DNA from: JACCSI01 sp035575715
Lineage (GTDB): Bacteria; Acidobacteriota; Vicinamibacteria; Vicinamibacterales; UBA2999
Assembly: GCA_035575715.1 (NCBI GenBank)
Contig: DATLXN010000019.1
Location: forward strand, 62,001-126,000
Reading direction: 5' to 3'
Length of the DNA stretch: 64,000 bases
Shown: piece after piece, positions 37,630 to 47,056 of the stretch
How positions within the stretch are numbered: position 1 is the first letter of the stretch
Layout of the letters: every line of letters starts with the position of its first letter
Translations under genes and position numbers: made by a program
Notes under the pieces: generated by a model
Seen by the model: only the letters and a program-made list of their open reading frames with translations
Databases searched by the model: none
Told to the model about the DNA's origin: nothing

Positions 37630-37836
37630 GTGCTTTACACGGCCTTGCGCATCGGACCGGCGGTTCTTGCCCTAGCCCTGTGGGCTTATTTGGCTGATGG
37701 TACGCTCGCCGATCCGGCGCACTTTTTTCTGATCTTCGCGTTTATTTCCGGGCTGGTTGGCTTGGCGTCGGTACGCCGCTACTGGCACATTCGCAGTACG
37801 TCGCGTTCCCGGCGCGACTCAACGCTGATTCCCTAA
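37630..37836 (+). CDS. Possible small two-helix membrane protein
   Basis: From GTG 37630 a 68-residue product has two hydrophobic helices (AVLALALWAYLADG and FFLIFAFISGLVGLASV) and a basic tail RRYWHIRSTSRSRRD. The frame is open upstream to 37444 but that part is antisense to the protease. No ribosome site and no known family. It lies alone between the protease and the convergent pntB gene. If it is not real, 37536-37848 is non-coding. Confidence 0.35.
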   Translation: MLYTALRIGPAVLALALWAYLADGTLADPAHFFLIFAFISGLVGLASVRRYWHIRSTSRSRRDSTLIP

Positions 37837-37848
37837 TCGCGTCTCGGG

Positions 37849-39273
37849 CTAGGCGGCGGTGTCTCGGCCACCGGCACTCTGCTTAATCTCTGCCAGCACC
37901 GCATCAATCATTTTGCGCGCGTCGCCGAACAACATCTGGGTGTTGCTCTTGTAGAACAGCGGGTTCTCGACGCCGGCGTAGCCACTCGCCATGCCGCGTT
38001 TCATCACGATGCAGGTCTTGGCTTTCCACACCTCGAGAATCGGCATCCCGAAGATCGGGCTGGACGGATCGTCGAGCGCACCGGGATTGACGATGTCGTT
38101 GGCGCCGATCACGATGGCCACATCGGTTTCAGGGAAATCGTGATTGATTTCTTCCATCTCCATCACGATGTCGTAGGGCACGCGCGCTTCGGCCAGTAGC
38201 ACGTTCATGTGACCAGGGAGACGGCCGGCCACCGGATGAATGGCAAACCGCACGTCGATCCCACGCTCGCGAAGCAGCCGCGTCACGTCGTAGACCGGGT
38301 ATTGCGCTTGCGCCACCGCCATTCCGTAGCCCGGAATGATGATCACGCGCCGAGACTCCAGCAGAAGTTGCGCGGTCTCGGATGCCGTGATGCTCTGGAC
38401 CTCGCCGGCGGGTGCCGCCCCCGCGGCCGGCGCTGCGCCTTCGTCGGCGCCAAACCCGCCGAGGATCACGCTGAGGAACGACCGGTTCATCGCCGCGCAC
38501 ATGATGTAACTGAGAATCGCACCGCTCGATCCGACCAGCGCGCCGGTGATGATCAACAGATCGTTTGAGAGCATGAAGCCCGCGGCCGCCGCCGCCCAGC
38601 CCGAGTAGCTGTTCAACATCGACACCACCACCGGCATGTCCGCGCCGCCGATCCCCATCACCAGGTGGACCCCGAGCAGCGCAGCCAGGACGGTGGCGAT
38701 GAGGAGTGGCCAGAGCGGTGCGCCACCGTCTGCGCCGACAAACTGCGCGCCCAGCACGACACACGCGGCAACAGCCGCGAGATTCAGGACGTGTCGACCG
38801 GGCAGCAGCAGTGGCTTGCTCCGGATGAGGCCCTGCAATTTGCCGAAGGCAATCACTGAACCGGTGAACGTGATCGCGCCGACGAAGATGCCGACAAAGG
38901 TCTCGACGCGATGCATCAGCGCTTCGGTCCCTTCGAAATGCATGCTCGCGTCGAGCGTGATCGCGAAGCCCACCAGCACCGCTGCAGCGCCGACAAAGCT
39001 GTGGAGAATAGCCACCAGCTGCGGCATCGACGTCATCTGGACCCGCGCCGCCATCGCTGCGCCGACCCCGCCACCGATCGCCAGCATCGTCAACAGCACG
39101 CCGTAACTGGTGACCCCAGGTCCAAGCATCGTGGCGATCACGGCGAGCGCCATGCCACCGATGCCGAACCAGTTGCCCCGACGCGCTGATTCCTGCGCCG
39201 ATAATCCGCCGAGGCTGAAAATGAACAGCAGCCCGGCGATCAAGTACGCGACGGTGACAACAGTCTCTGGCAC
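37849..39273 (-). CDS. pntB: NAD(P) transhydrogenase subunit beta
   Basis: A 474-residue membrane protein that couples proton flow to hydride transfer from NADH to NADP+. About nine helices (to residue ~270) are followed by the NADP-binding dIII domain: VIIIPGYGMAVAQAQYPVYD, IHPVAGRLPGHMNVLLAEA, VAIVIGANDIVNPGA and PIFGMPILEVWKAKT. It starts with GTG 39273, 3 bases after the pntA stop. Together with PntA it would supply NADPH. Confidence 0.94.
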   Translation of the reverse strand: MPETVVTVAYLIAGLLFIFSLGGLSAQESARRGNWFGIGGMALAVIATMLGPGVTSYGVLLTMLAIGGGVGAAMAARVQMTSMPQLVAILHSFVGAAAVLVGFAITLDASMHFEGTEALMHRVETFVGIFVGAITFTGSVIAFGKLQGLIRSKPLLLPGRHVLNLAAVAACVVLGAQFVGADGGAPLWPLLIATVLAALLGVHLVMGIGGADMPVVVSMLNSYSGWAAAAAGFMLSNDLLIITGALVGSSGAILSYIMCAAMNRSFLSVILGGFGADEGAAPAAGAAPAGEVQSITASETAQLLLESRRVIIIPGYGMAVAQAQYPVYDVTRLLRERGIDVRFAIHPVAGRLPGHMNVLLAEARVPYDIVMEMEEINHDFPETDVAIVIGANDIVNPGALDDPSSPIFGMPILEVWKAKTCIVMKRGMASGYAGVENPLFYKSNTQMLFGDARKMIDAVLAEIKQSAGGRDTAA

Positions 39274-39276
39274 GGC

Positions 39277-40833
39277 CTATCGCCTGAACATGCGCAGCAT
39301 GCGTTGCGTCACGAGAAAGCCGCCAGCAATGTTGATCGTGGCGAGGAGGATCGCGGCAGCGCCGAGCACCACCGCGGGAGAGGAAGGCGGGCCGCTCACG
39401 GTCAGCATGCCGCCGACCACAATGATGCCGCTGATGGCATTGGTCACGCTCATCAACGGTGTATGCAGGGCCGGCGAGACATTCCACACCACCTGCCAGC
39501 CGACGATGCACGCCAACGCAAAGACGGTCAGGTGCGATAGAAACACCGGCGGGGCGACGAATCCCAGCGCGAACAGCGCGAGCGCAATGCCGACGATCGT
39601 GAGCACCGCGCCGTAGCCGCCCTGCTTGACGGGTGTCGCCGTGGTGGCGGCGGTCGCCGCCGCCGTGACTGCCGGCTTGGCGGGCGCCGGCGGTGGCTCT
39701 TTACGCGGCGGCGGCCAGACCACCGCCCCTTGGTGCACCACCAGCGCGTTGCGCACGACTTCGTCATCGATGTCGATGTGGAACTTCGCCGCACCGCCGA
39801 GATCCTCGAGGAGATAGGCGAGGTTGTTGCCGTATAACATGCTCGCGGTGGGCGCCAGACGGCTGGGTAAATCGACGTAACCGATGATGTGGACGCCGTG
39901 GCGTTCAACAACCGAGCCCGGTTCGGTCAACGCGCAGTTGCCGCCGTTTTCGGCCGCCAGGTCGACGATCACCGACCCATTCTTCATGCTGCGCACCATG
40001 TCCTCGGTGATCAGGACCGGTGCCGGGCGATTGGGAATGAGCGCAGTGGTGATGATGATATCGACGTCTTTGGCCTGCGCTGCGAACAGCGCCATCTCCG
40101 CAGCGATGAATGCCGGACTCATCTCCTTGGCGTAGCCGCCACCGCCTTCACCTTCTTCAGCAAGGGTCACCTCGAGGAACTCGGCCCCCATGCTCTTGAC
40201 CTGATCGCGCACGGCGGCACGGGTGTCGAACCCACGCACGATGGCGCCCAGGCCACGCGCCGCGCCGATCGCCGCCAGACCAGCGACGCCGGCACCGATG
40301 ACCAAGACCTTGGCCGGGGGCACACGACCAGCGGCCGTCATCTGCCCGGTGAAGAAGCGCCCGTAAAAACTCGCCGCCTCAATCACGGCGCGGTAGCCGG
40401 CGATGTTGGCCATCGACGACAGGGCGTCCATCTTCTGCGCCCGCGAGATGCGCGGCACCTGGTCGATCGCAATCGCGCTGACATTGGCTGCCGCCAGCCG
40501 CGCGACCAGCGCCGCGTTCTTGCCTGGCCACAAAAAGCTGATCAGCGTCGATCCCGGGCGCAGCAGATCCACTTCGTGAACACCTAGGGTCGGGTGTTGT
40601 TCGGGCGGCTGGACCTTCAGCAGGATCTCGGCGTCGGCCCACACCTGGCGCGGGTCGGTGACCACCTCGGCGCCCGCATGGCGATAGTCGTCGTCCTCAA
40701 ACGACGCGCCGGCGCCGGCCTGACTTTCGACGACGACGTCGAATCCTTGCTTGGTGAGCCGACCGATCGTCTCGGGCGTCGCCGCGACGCGGCGCTCACC
40801 CGGACGGGACTCTTTGGGAACGCCGACCTTCAT
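39277..40833 (-). CDS. pntA: NAD(P) transhydrogenase subunit alpha (full length, with membrane part)
   Basis: A 518-residue subunit, E. coli-like because the NAD domain and the four-helix membrane part are in one chain. ATG 40833 starts MKVGVPKESRPGERRVAATP, the canonical N terminus. NAD binding is at VLVIGAGVAGLAAIGAARGL, with GFDTRAAVRDQVKSMGA after it; RAPAVITEDMV-type sequence and EDLGGAAKFHIDIDDEV close the domain. An Ala/Pro linker (about residues 385-405) leads to the helices GAVLTIVGIALALFALGFV and beyond. Sequence upstream of 40833 in this frame is not family-like. Confidence 0.93.
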   Translation of the reverse strand: MKVGVPKESRPGERRVAATPETIGRLTKQGFDVVVESQAGAGASFEDDDYRHAGAEVVTDPRQVWADAEILLKVQPPEQHPTLGVHEVDLLRPGSTLISFLWPGKNAALVARLAAANVSAIAIDQVPRISRAQKMDALSSMANIAGYRAVIEAASFYGRFFTGQMTAAGRVPPAKVLVIGAGVAGLAAIGAARGLGAIVRGFDTRAAVRDQVKSMGAEFLEVTLAEEGEGGGGYAKEMSPAFIAAEMALFAAQAKDVDIIITTALIPNRPAPVLITEDMVRSMKNGSVIVDLAAENGGNCALTEPGSVVERHGVHIIGYVDLPSRLAPTASMLYGNNLAYLLEDLGGAAKFHIDIDDEVVRNALVVHQGAVVWPPPRKEPPPAPAKPAVTAAATAATTATPVKQGGYGAVLTIVGIALALFALGFVAPPVFLSHLTVFALACIVGWQVVWNVSPALHTPLMSVTNAISGIIVVGGMLTVSGPPSSPAVVLGAAAILLATINIAGGFLVTQRMLRMFRR

Positions 40834-41161
40834 CAGTGTTGCTGACTCGTTATCGCGGTCGCCATCAACCTGGGGGTCGCATCTGCGATCAATTCCTTCA
40901 TCGTGTCTCCAACCAATCGCGATCCTTGCGGGGAGCGTACACCAGAAACGGTGCGGCCTCGTTTCAGCGGCCGACGATGCGCTTGAACTCGGCCGTGTCC
41001 CGCAGCTTGGCGAAAATCGGGTCGTCGATCGCGCGCGGGCCGAGGACCGTTGGCTGCCGGCGTACCGAAGAGCAGGTAGGTAGGTAAGCGGGGAGCGCGC
41101 ATGGCAAGGCATTATATGGACGAAGGCGCCGCGGTGCCCAAACGAGGGAGAGAGCCCTGTT
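40834..41161. other. Intergenic region with gene remnant and repeats
   Basis: This 328-base gap between pntA and the ABC exporter contains, on the minus strand, the C-terminal remnant described below, and at 41071-41084 a GGTAGGTAGG tract related to the octamer array at 23111. The promoter of the exporter must lie in 41085-41160. No RNA gene was recognised. Confidence 0.5.
40964..41060 (-). pseudogene. C-terminal fragment of a lost gene
   Basis: The minus-strand frame ending at 40964 reads RAIDDPIFAKLRDTAEFKRI and then stops, which resembles the common 'DDP-F-L-R-D-F-I' C terminus of TPR or cyclase proteins. Upstream of about 41060 the resemblance ends at a GGTAGG repeat tract. It is probably a gene remnant cut by the repeat. 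Weak call. Confidence 0.3.
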
Positions 41162-41926
41162 GTGATCCACACCGAACGTTTGCGGCGTACCTACGGCGAA
41201 AAAATTGCGCTCGAGGCGCTCGATCTTCATGTTGAGCCTGGCGAGATCCTCGGCCTGCTGGGCCCGAATGGCGCCGGCAAGTCGACCACCGTGCGGATCC
41301 TGACCGGGCTGATCCAGCCGACCAGCGGCCGCGCTTCGGTCGCCGGCTTCGACATCGTGACCCAGCCGCTCGAAGCCAAACAGCGGCTTGGCTATGTCCC
41401 GGAGCAGCCGGTGCTGTATGACGTCCTCACCGCTGCCGAATTTCTCGAAGTCATCTCTTCACTCCATCACCTCGATCCCGCCACCGCCCGAACGCGTCGC
41501 GACGAGCTGCTCGAACTGCTCGGGCTGGGTGACGCTCGTGACCAGCGTCTCGGAACCTTTTCCAAAGGGATGAAGCAAAAGGTCGTCCTCGCTGCCGCGC
41601 TGATTCACCGCCCGGAAGTCTTAATCCTCGACGAGCCGCTCGACGGCCTTGACGCGAACAGCGCCCGAGTAGTGAAAGAACTGCTGCGTAGCCTCGCCGC
41701 GCAGGGCCGGACGGTGTTGTTCTGCTCGCACATTCTCGAAGTCGTGGAGCGCATCTGCACGCGCATCGTGGTGATCGCCAACGGCCGACAGATCGCCTCC
41801 GGCGCCCCCGATGACATCGCTCAGGCCACCGGCACGACCAGCCTGGACGACGCCTTCGCCAAGCTGACCGGTGTCCGTGATGCTGGGCAGGTCAGCGGCG
41901 ACATCCTCCGCGCGCTCGACCGATGA
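41162..41926 (+). CDS. ABC-2 type exporter, ATP-binding protein
   Basis: A 254-residue ATPase of the CcmA/drug-exporter group. Walker A is GLLGPNGAGKST, the signature is FSKGMKQKV (serine-lysine-gly variant usual in this group), Walker B is VLILDEPLDGLD and the H-loop is LFCSHILEVVE. The start is GTG 41162. The stop overlaps the start of the permease gene (ATGA), and the two would form one exporter. Confidence 0.9.
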   Translation: MIHTERLRRTYGEKIALEALDLHVEPGEILGLLGPNGAGKSTTVRILTGLIQPTSGRASVAGFDIVTQPLEAKQRLGYVPEQPVLYDVLTAAEFLEVISSLHHLDPATARTRRDELLELLGLGDARDQRLGTFSKGMKQKVVLAAALIHRPEVLILDEPLDGLDANSARVVKELLRSLAAQGRTVLFCSHILEVVERICTRIVVIANGRQIASGAPDDIAQATGTTSLDDAFAKLTGVRDAGQVSGDILRALDR

Positions 41927-43542
41927 TCGCGCGCGCCTTTGCGGCGGCTGGTGTGGATTACGTCCAGTGGTGGGCGGTCAGCCGCGCCCTGGTGCGGTCC
42001 GACTTTCACGTGCCGGGCGCCCAGACCGCGACGTCGTATTCGTTGCGCACGATCGGCAGCCTTTCGGCGATGGCTATGGTTTACGGGCTGTTCGGCATTA
42101 CCGCGGCGCTGGTCGTCGTGTTCGTGCAGGATGTCTTGCTCGCTGCGGTGTTTGCCTTGTCCTATCTGACGTCGCTGGTCGCAACGTCGATGCTGACGCA
42201 ACACGCGCAGACGCTGGTCGCCACCACCGATTACGCGATTCTGGCGCCGCGGCCGGTGAGCTCACGCACATTCCTCGCCATTCGCATTACCAACATCGTC
42301 TTTCACGTCGGCGTGTTGACCACGATGATGGGGTATCCGGTGATCGCGGCATTCACCGTGGCGCATGGGGTGAGTGCGGTGCGCGGATTGGCCGCCGCGG
42401 TCGCCCTGTATGCGTGTGCGCTCTCGGTGGCGCTGGCGATTGTGACTGTTTACGGATCGCTGATGCGCTGGATCAGTCCCGCACGGTTGCAGCGCACGCT
42501 CGGCTACGCGCAGATCGTCATCGGGGTCGGTGCCTATGGTGGATTGATGTGGATCATGGACGGCATCGGGCGCAGCGCGCTGGGCACCATGACCCTGCCG
42601 CGCGGTGCGTGGCTGTTGCTGCTCCCGCCGGCGTGGTATGCGAGCTATATCGAGATCGCGGCGGGTGTCGCCGACGGCGGCAGCTTTCTACGTGCTGGCG
42701 TCTCGCTGATCGTCGGGGGTCTGCTGATCGTCGCGATGGGTGGGCGGGTCAGCGGCGACTATGCGGCACGGCTCGGCGACGTCCCCGAAGCGGCAGCGAA
42801 CGAGATCACCCGCCCGTCCCGCGCCCCGGCCTGGCTGTTTACGACGCACGAGGCCCGCGCTGTGGCGATCCTCGTCCGGGCCCATTACCGCCACGACATC
42901 CGCGTCCGTCTGGGTGTTCTCAGCATGGTGCCGATGGTGCTGTTCTTCGTGGTGATCAGCCTCCGTTCGGGAACGACCGCCGACCCGTTTGTTGCCCGCC
43001 CTAGTGAATTTGGCGGCGACATGATGGCGTTTGCCGTCCTGCTTTTCCCAACCGTATTGCTCCAGCAGTTGACGATGAGTGACAGCTACAAAGCGTGTTG
43101 GCTATTCTTCGTGACCCCCGGCTCGCTTGGGCGTGTCGTGGTGGCGTTGAAGAACGTCATCGTGGTGTTTTTCCTGCTGCCATTCCTGACGTTTGTGACG
43201 GCGGTGATGGTCTGGCGCTTCGGCCATGTCGGGCACGCCCTCCTTCACGCCGCGCTGATCGGGGCCGTGGCGCATCTGGCCTTGCAGAGCGCCGGCATTG
43301 TGCGCCCGCAGCTGCCGTTTTCCTTCAGTCAGCAGAAGGCCAACAGCAACTGGGCGGTGGTCGCGTGGATGTTCGTCGTGGTCGTCAGCGGCAACATTGT
43401 GCTGCTTGCGATGCAGCAGTGGATTTACCGCGACTGGAGCCGTGTCGCGATCTTTGCGGTGTTGCTGATCGTCGCGACTGTGCTGTTGGAATGGGCGCTC
43501 CGTGCCCGTGCCAGCAGTGCGCGCTTGACGGCGCCGCTCTAG
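41923..43542 (+). CDS. ABC exporter membrane protein, large single-chain permease
   Basis: A 539-residue membrane protein with about 12 hydrophobic segments in two halves (residues 40-290 and 340-530) separated by a soluble stretch with RAPAWLFTTHEARAVAIL and RAHYRHDIRVRLGVLSMVPM. The layout is that of acidobacterial ABC-2-type permeases; no catalytic motif. Coupled to the ATPase upstream by a 4-base overlap. The cargo is unknown. Confidence 0.75.
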   Translation: MIARAFAAAGVDYVQWWAVSRALVRSDFHVPGAQTATSYSLRTIGSLSAMAMVYGLFGITAALVVVFVQDVLLAAVFALSYLTSLVATSMLTQHAQTLVATTDYAILAPRPVSSRTFLAIRITNIVFHVGVLTTMMGYPVIAAFTVAHGVSAVRGLAAAVALYACALSVALAIVTVYGSLMRWISPARLQRTLGYAQIVIGVGAYGGLMWIMDGIGRSALGTMTLPRGAWLLLLPPAWYASYIEIAAGVADGGSFLRAGVSLIVGGLLIVAMGGRVSGDYAARLGDVPEAAANEITRPSRAPAWLFTTHEARAVAILVRAHYRHDIRVRLGVLSMVPMVLFFVVISLRSGTTADPFVARPSEFGGDMMAFAVLLFPTVLLQQLTMSDSYKACWLFFVTPGSLGRVVVALKNVIVVFFLLPFLTFVTAVMVWRFGHVGHALLHAALIGAVAHLALQSAGIVRPQLPFSFSQQKANSNWAVVAWMFVVVVSGNIVLLAMQQWIYRDWSRVAIFAVLLIVATVLLEWALRARASSARLTAPL

Positions 43543-43545
43543 CGT

Positions 43546-44304
43546 TTAGCGCGGCCAGCCGGCTTGTTGCGGTTGGTAGTGATGCGCCTGGTGCGCCACC
43601 ACGTGGTTGGATTTCACAAAGATCTTGATCAGCACGATGCCGGCAAGAAGTCCGCCGAGATGCGCCCAGAAAGCGACGACGCCACCTTCGCCGGATTGCA
43701 TCAGCCCGCCTCCCACCTGCAAGACCGTCCAGTAAATCAACATCACCCAGGCGGGTAACTTGACCGTCCAGAAGAAAAAGCCGAGCGGGATGAGCGTGAA
43801 GATGCGGACGCGCGGATAGAGCACCAGATAGCCACCCATCACGCCACTGATCGCGCCCGACGCGCCGACCATCGGAATGACGGAATCGGGCTGCGCGAAC
43901 ACCTGCGCCAGCGCCGCCGCAACGCCACAGATCAGATAAAAGACGATGAACCGTGGTCTCGTCATCGAATCCTCGATGTTGTTGCCGAACAGCCACAAGA
44001 ACTACATATTGCCGATCAGGTGCATCCAGCCCCCGTGCAAGAACATCGACGTCACGACGTTCGCGTAGCTGGGCCCAGCCGTCGTCGTGCAGACCAGCGT
44101 GTCACTGATCGGGAACTGCACGCCCGCGGGCAGCAGCCCGGTCAGTTCTCCAGGGATCAGGCCGAGCAGGCAGACTGAGCGGGCCAGCGAGACGTCTTCG
44201 CCCGCGCCCTGAATCAGTACCCACGCCACCCCGCAGAGGGCAATCACCACCATCGTGACGTAGGCTGGCCGCTGGGTCGCGTTCTCGTCGTGAAACGGAA
44301 TCAT
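43546..44304 (-). pseudogene. Rhomboid intramembrane protease interrupted by an in-frame amber codon
   Basis: Read through the stop, this is a complete rhomboid protease. The first part ends VTSMFLHGGWMHLIGNM, the TAG follows at 44004-44002, and the same frame continues FLWLFGNNIEDSM. The catalytic serine is in VGASGAISGVMGGY and the histidine in WAHLGGLLAGI, both after the stop, so a truncated product would be inactive. A tryptophan codon TGG to TAG change is the simplest origin (NM-W-FLWLFG). The start ATG 44304 has AGAGGA directly before it. Nothing else in the gene is broken, so the change is recent, a base-call error, or suppressed. Confidence 0.75.
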
Positions 44305-44356
44305 TCCTCTGATTGTCGCCGAAAGGCGGTATTGTTGCGGCCAAGGAGCTCGACCG

Positions 44357-44782
44357 ATGATCAGAGAGTTTCGAACGTTTATCGAACGCGGCAATGTGCT
44401 CGATCTCGCGGTTGCGGTGGTCATCGGCGCGGCCTTCGCGCGCATCGTGGCGACCTTTGTCGACGGGGTGTTGATGCCGCCGTTGGGGATGCTGCTGGGC
44501 GGTGTCGACTTTACGAGCTTGTTCGTGGTGCTCGATCACAGCAAAGGCACGCCGCTGTCGTTGGCCCAAGCCAAACAGGCGGGCATTCCGGTCATCGCTT
44601 ATGGCGCGTTGATTAACGACTTCATCAACTTCCTGATTGTCGCGTTCTCCGTGTTCCTGATCGTTCGACAGGTGAACCACTATCGCGCGCCGATCGCGGT
44701 GACGACGATGCCGTGCCCGCGCTGCTTGACGGCGATTCCACTCGGCGCGACACGCTGTGCCGCCTGCTGCAGCGACCTGTAA
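44357..44782 (+). CDS. mscL: Large-conductance mechanosensitive channel MscL
   Basis: A 141-residue channel that opens under osmotic down-shock. The pore helix is FIERGNVLDLAVAVVIGAAF, followed by VDGVLMPPLGMLLGGVDF and the second helix FINFLIVAFSVFLIVRQVN. The C terminus carries a zinc ribbon (PCPRCLTAIPLGATRCAACC) found in several non-enteric MscL proteins. AAGGAG lies 8 bases before the ATG. Confidence 0.95.
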   Translation: MIREFRTFIERGNVLDLAVAVVIGAAFARIVATFVDGVLMPPLGMLLGGVDFTSLFVVLDHSKGTPLSLAQAKQAGIPVIAYGALINDFINFLIVAFSVFLIVRQVNHYRAPIAVTTMPCPRCLTAIPLGATRCAACCSDL

Positions 44783-44825
44783 GATCGTTAACCAAACGTC
44801 ACATCAGGGTCGTACAACGGTGCCG

Positions 44826-44880
44826 CGACGACCGACGACCGACGACTGGACCACTGACGACTGACCACTGACGACTGATC
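44826..44880. repeat. YGACSAC heptamer array touching the phoD start codon
   Basis: Seven units of YGACSAC (three CGACGAC, then TGGACCAC, TGACGAC, TGACCAC, TGACGAC) run without a break to the ATG at 44881. There is therefore no ribosome site in the usual place. A closely related array occurs at 51803-51837. Confidence 0.8.
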
Positions 44881-46470
44881 ATGTCTAACGCGATTCGCTT
44901 GTACGATCGTGCGCTGAGCCGCCTGTCGCGGCGAGAATTGCTGAACATCGCCTGGAAGCTTGGCTTGGCGGCCGTGGTGCAACCGCTGGCACCGATCACC
45001 GCCTTCGCGCAGCCGATGTTCCGTAGCTATCCCTTCCCGTTAGGCGTCGCGTCGGGGGACCCATGGCCGGACAGCGTGGTGTTGTGGACCCGATTGGCGC
45101 CCGAGCCGTTCGATGGCGGCGGCATGCCGATGGCCAACGTGGAGGTCGGCTGGGAAGTGGCCAGCGACGCGGCCTTCCGTACCGTCGTCGCCAAGGGCGT
45201 GACGGTGGCACGACCCGAACTCGGCCACAGCGTCCACGTCGAACCGCGCGGTCTAAGCTCTGCGCGGGAGTACTGGTATCGCTTTCGCGTCGGCAGCGAG
45301 GTCAGTGCCGTCGGCCGCACCAAGACCGCTCCCGCAGAAGGCAGCCGCGTCGATCAATTGCGCTTTGCGGTGTGTGGCTGCAGCCACTATGAGGTCGGGC
45401 ACTTCACGGTGCTCAGGCACATTGCCGACGAGCAGTTCGATTTCATTTTTCACACCGGCGACTATATCTACGAAGGACGCGGCGACGTCGGCCGCAACCC
45501 GGCACTGGTCCGTCATCATCGCGGTCAGGAGATTTACACCCTGGTCGATTACCGCAATCGCTACGCGCAATATAAGGCCGACCCGAATCTGCAGGCGGCA
45601 CACGCATCGGCGCCGTTCGTGGTGACGTGGGACGACCACGAGGTCGATAACGACTACGCCGGCGAACACGACGAGCACGACACGCCGCCGGAAGTCTTTC
45701 TGCTGCGGCGAGCCGCCGCCTATCAGGCCTATTACGAATCGATGCCGCTGCGTACCGCACAACTGTCAGCCGGACCGCGGCTGACGCTTCACCGTCGCCT
45801 TGGCTTCGGCAACCTGATTGACTTGAACGTGCTGGACACGCGCCAATTCCGATCGGACCAGGCGTGCGGCCACGGTGCGGCGACCGACTGTTCAGCGGCC
45901 AGCGCGGCGACGCGATCGATTTTGGGGACCGAGCAAGAACGCTGGCTCTTCGATCGGCTCGCCAACGCGCAGGCGAGGTGGACGATTCTCGGACAACAAG
46001 TCCCCACGTTCGCGCGCGACAACGGCGCCGACCTTCCCACCGGACGCTTCTCGATGGACAAGTGGGACGGCTACACCGCGTCACGCCAGCGGTTATACAC
46101 GCGACTGCAGGAGACCAAGGCGCCGAACCCGATCGTCTTGTCGGGAGACGTACACGTCCATTACGGGGCCGATCTCAAGCTGGATTTCGCCAACCCGCAG
46201 TCCGCAACCGTCGGCGTCGAATTCACCAACTCGTCGATCACCTCCAACGCTGATGGGGCAGAGGTCGGAGTGACGTGGGAACGGTTACGGCCGCGTAATC
46301 CGCACATCAAGTATCACAGCGCGCGGCGGGGCTATATCGCGTGCACCGCATCACCACAGACTATGCGGGCGGACTTCAAGGTGGTCGATCGCGTCACGGT
46401 GCCGGATCAGCCGGTGCGGATTGGTGGAACTTTAGTGGTCGAAGCCGGTCGCCCTGGATCGACAGATTAA
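44881..46470 (+). CDS. phoD: PhoD-family alkaline phosphatase/phosphodiesterase
   Basis: A 529-residue exported phosphoesterase releasing phosphate from organic esters. The leader LSRRELLNIAWKLGLAAVV has twin arginines and points to Tat export. Residues 50-140 are the N-terminal PhoD domain (FPLGVASGDPWPDSVVLWTR). The metal-binding core has FAVCGCSHYE, FIFHTGDYIYEG, VTWDDHEVDNDYAGE, WTILGQQVP and PIVLSGDVHVHYGADL, which cover the Ca/Fe ligands. It is a single gene; the upstream heptamer array replaces a normal leader. Confidence 0.92.
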   Translation: MSNAIRLYDRALSRLSRRELLNIAWKLGLAAVVQPLAPITAFAQPMFRSYPFPLGVASGDPWPDSVVLWTRLAPEPFDGGGMPMANVEVGWEVASDAAFRTVVAKGVTVARPELGHSVHVEPRGLSSAREYWYRFRVGSEVSAVGRTKTAPAEGSRVDQLRFAVCGCSHYEVGHFTVLRHIADEQFDFIFHTGDYIYEGRGDVGRNPALVRHHRGQEIYTLVDYRNRYAQYKADPNLQAAHASAPFVVTWDDHEVDNDYAGEHDEHDTPPEVFLLRRAAAYQAYYESMPLRTAQLSAGPRLTLHRRLGFGNLIDLNVLDTRQFRSDQACGHGAATDCSAASAATRSILGTEQERWLFDRLANAQARWTILGQQVPTFARDNGADLPTGRFSMDKWDGYTASRQRLYTRLQETKAPNPIVLSGDVHVHYGADLKLDFANPQSATVGVEFTNSSITSNADGAEVGVTWERLRPRNPHIKYHSARRGYIACTASPQTMRADFKVVDRVTVPDQPVRIGGTLVVEAGRPGSTD

Positions 46471-46645
46471 ACCACCCAGCTCAACCATATCAGGCGCCCC
46501 GGTACTGGTTTAAACTCTGTCCCGGTTTCGCTGCCAGTGGTACTGTTTCTAGCTCACTGCCATGGCCTTCCACCCCGCCCCCTGTGCTGAATCGACGCTC
46601 GCGCCGATACAGACTCGTGTCGCGGGAAGGGCGGAGTGTGTTGTC

Positions 46646-47056
46646 ATGAAAACGATCCTGATCGTTGACGATTCGCCGACGATTCGGCGCATGGTCAAGG
46701 TTGCACTCAGCAGTGTCGCCGGTGCCACCTTCGTCGAAGCCGCGAGCGGCCTCGAGGCGATCGAGCAACTGAGCCTGTCCAGCGCCGGCCTGATGGTCCT
46801 CGATCTCAACATGCCCGACATGCATGGCCTGGAAGTATTGGCCTTTGTCCGGCGGCACCCGACGTATCGCGCCCTGCCGGTGATCGTGTTGACGACGCGT
46901 GGCGACGAGGCAAGCCGCGCGGCAGCGACGACCGCAGGCGCCACACTTTATCTGACCAAGCCGTTCGTGCCGGCCGTCCTTGCCGAACATGCGCGCACCC
47001 TGCTCGGATTCTCGCTCGACGGACTGTCTGCTTCGGAGCACCATGTCGAACCCTGA
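46646..47056 (+). CDS. CheY-like response regulator
   Basis: A 136-residue single receiver domain: ILIVDDSPTIRRMVK (acidic pair), LMVLDLNMPDMHG (phospho-acceptor Asp53 region), VIVLTTRGDEASR (Thr) and LTKPFVPAVL (Lys). ATG 46646 has GGCGGAG upstream. The end overlaps the kinase start by 14 bases, so it is very likely the partner of the kinase downstream. No output domain. Confidence 0.92.
   Translation: MKTILIVDDSPTIRRMVKVALSSVAGATFVEAASGLEAIEQLSLSSAGLMVLDLNMPDMHGLEVLAFVRRHPTYRALPVIVLTTRGDEASRAAATTAGATLYLTKPFVPAVLAEHARTLLGFSLDGLSASEHHVEP

Noticed and set aside
44002..44004. Amber codon in rhomboid as recoding (pyrrolysine or Sec)
   Set aside because: UAG is not used for Sec, no Pyl genes are expected here, and no recoding structure was seen; a nonsense mutation or sequence error is simpler.
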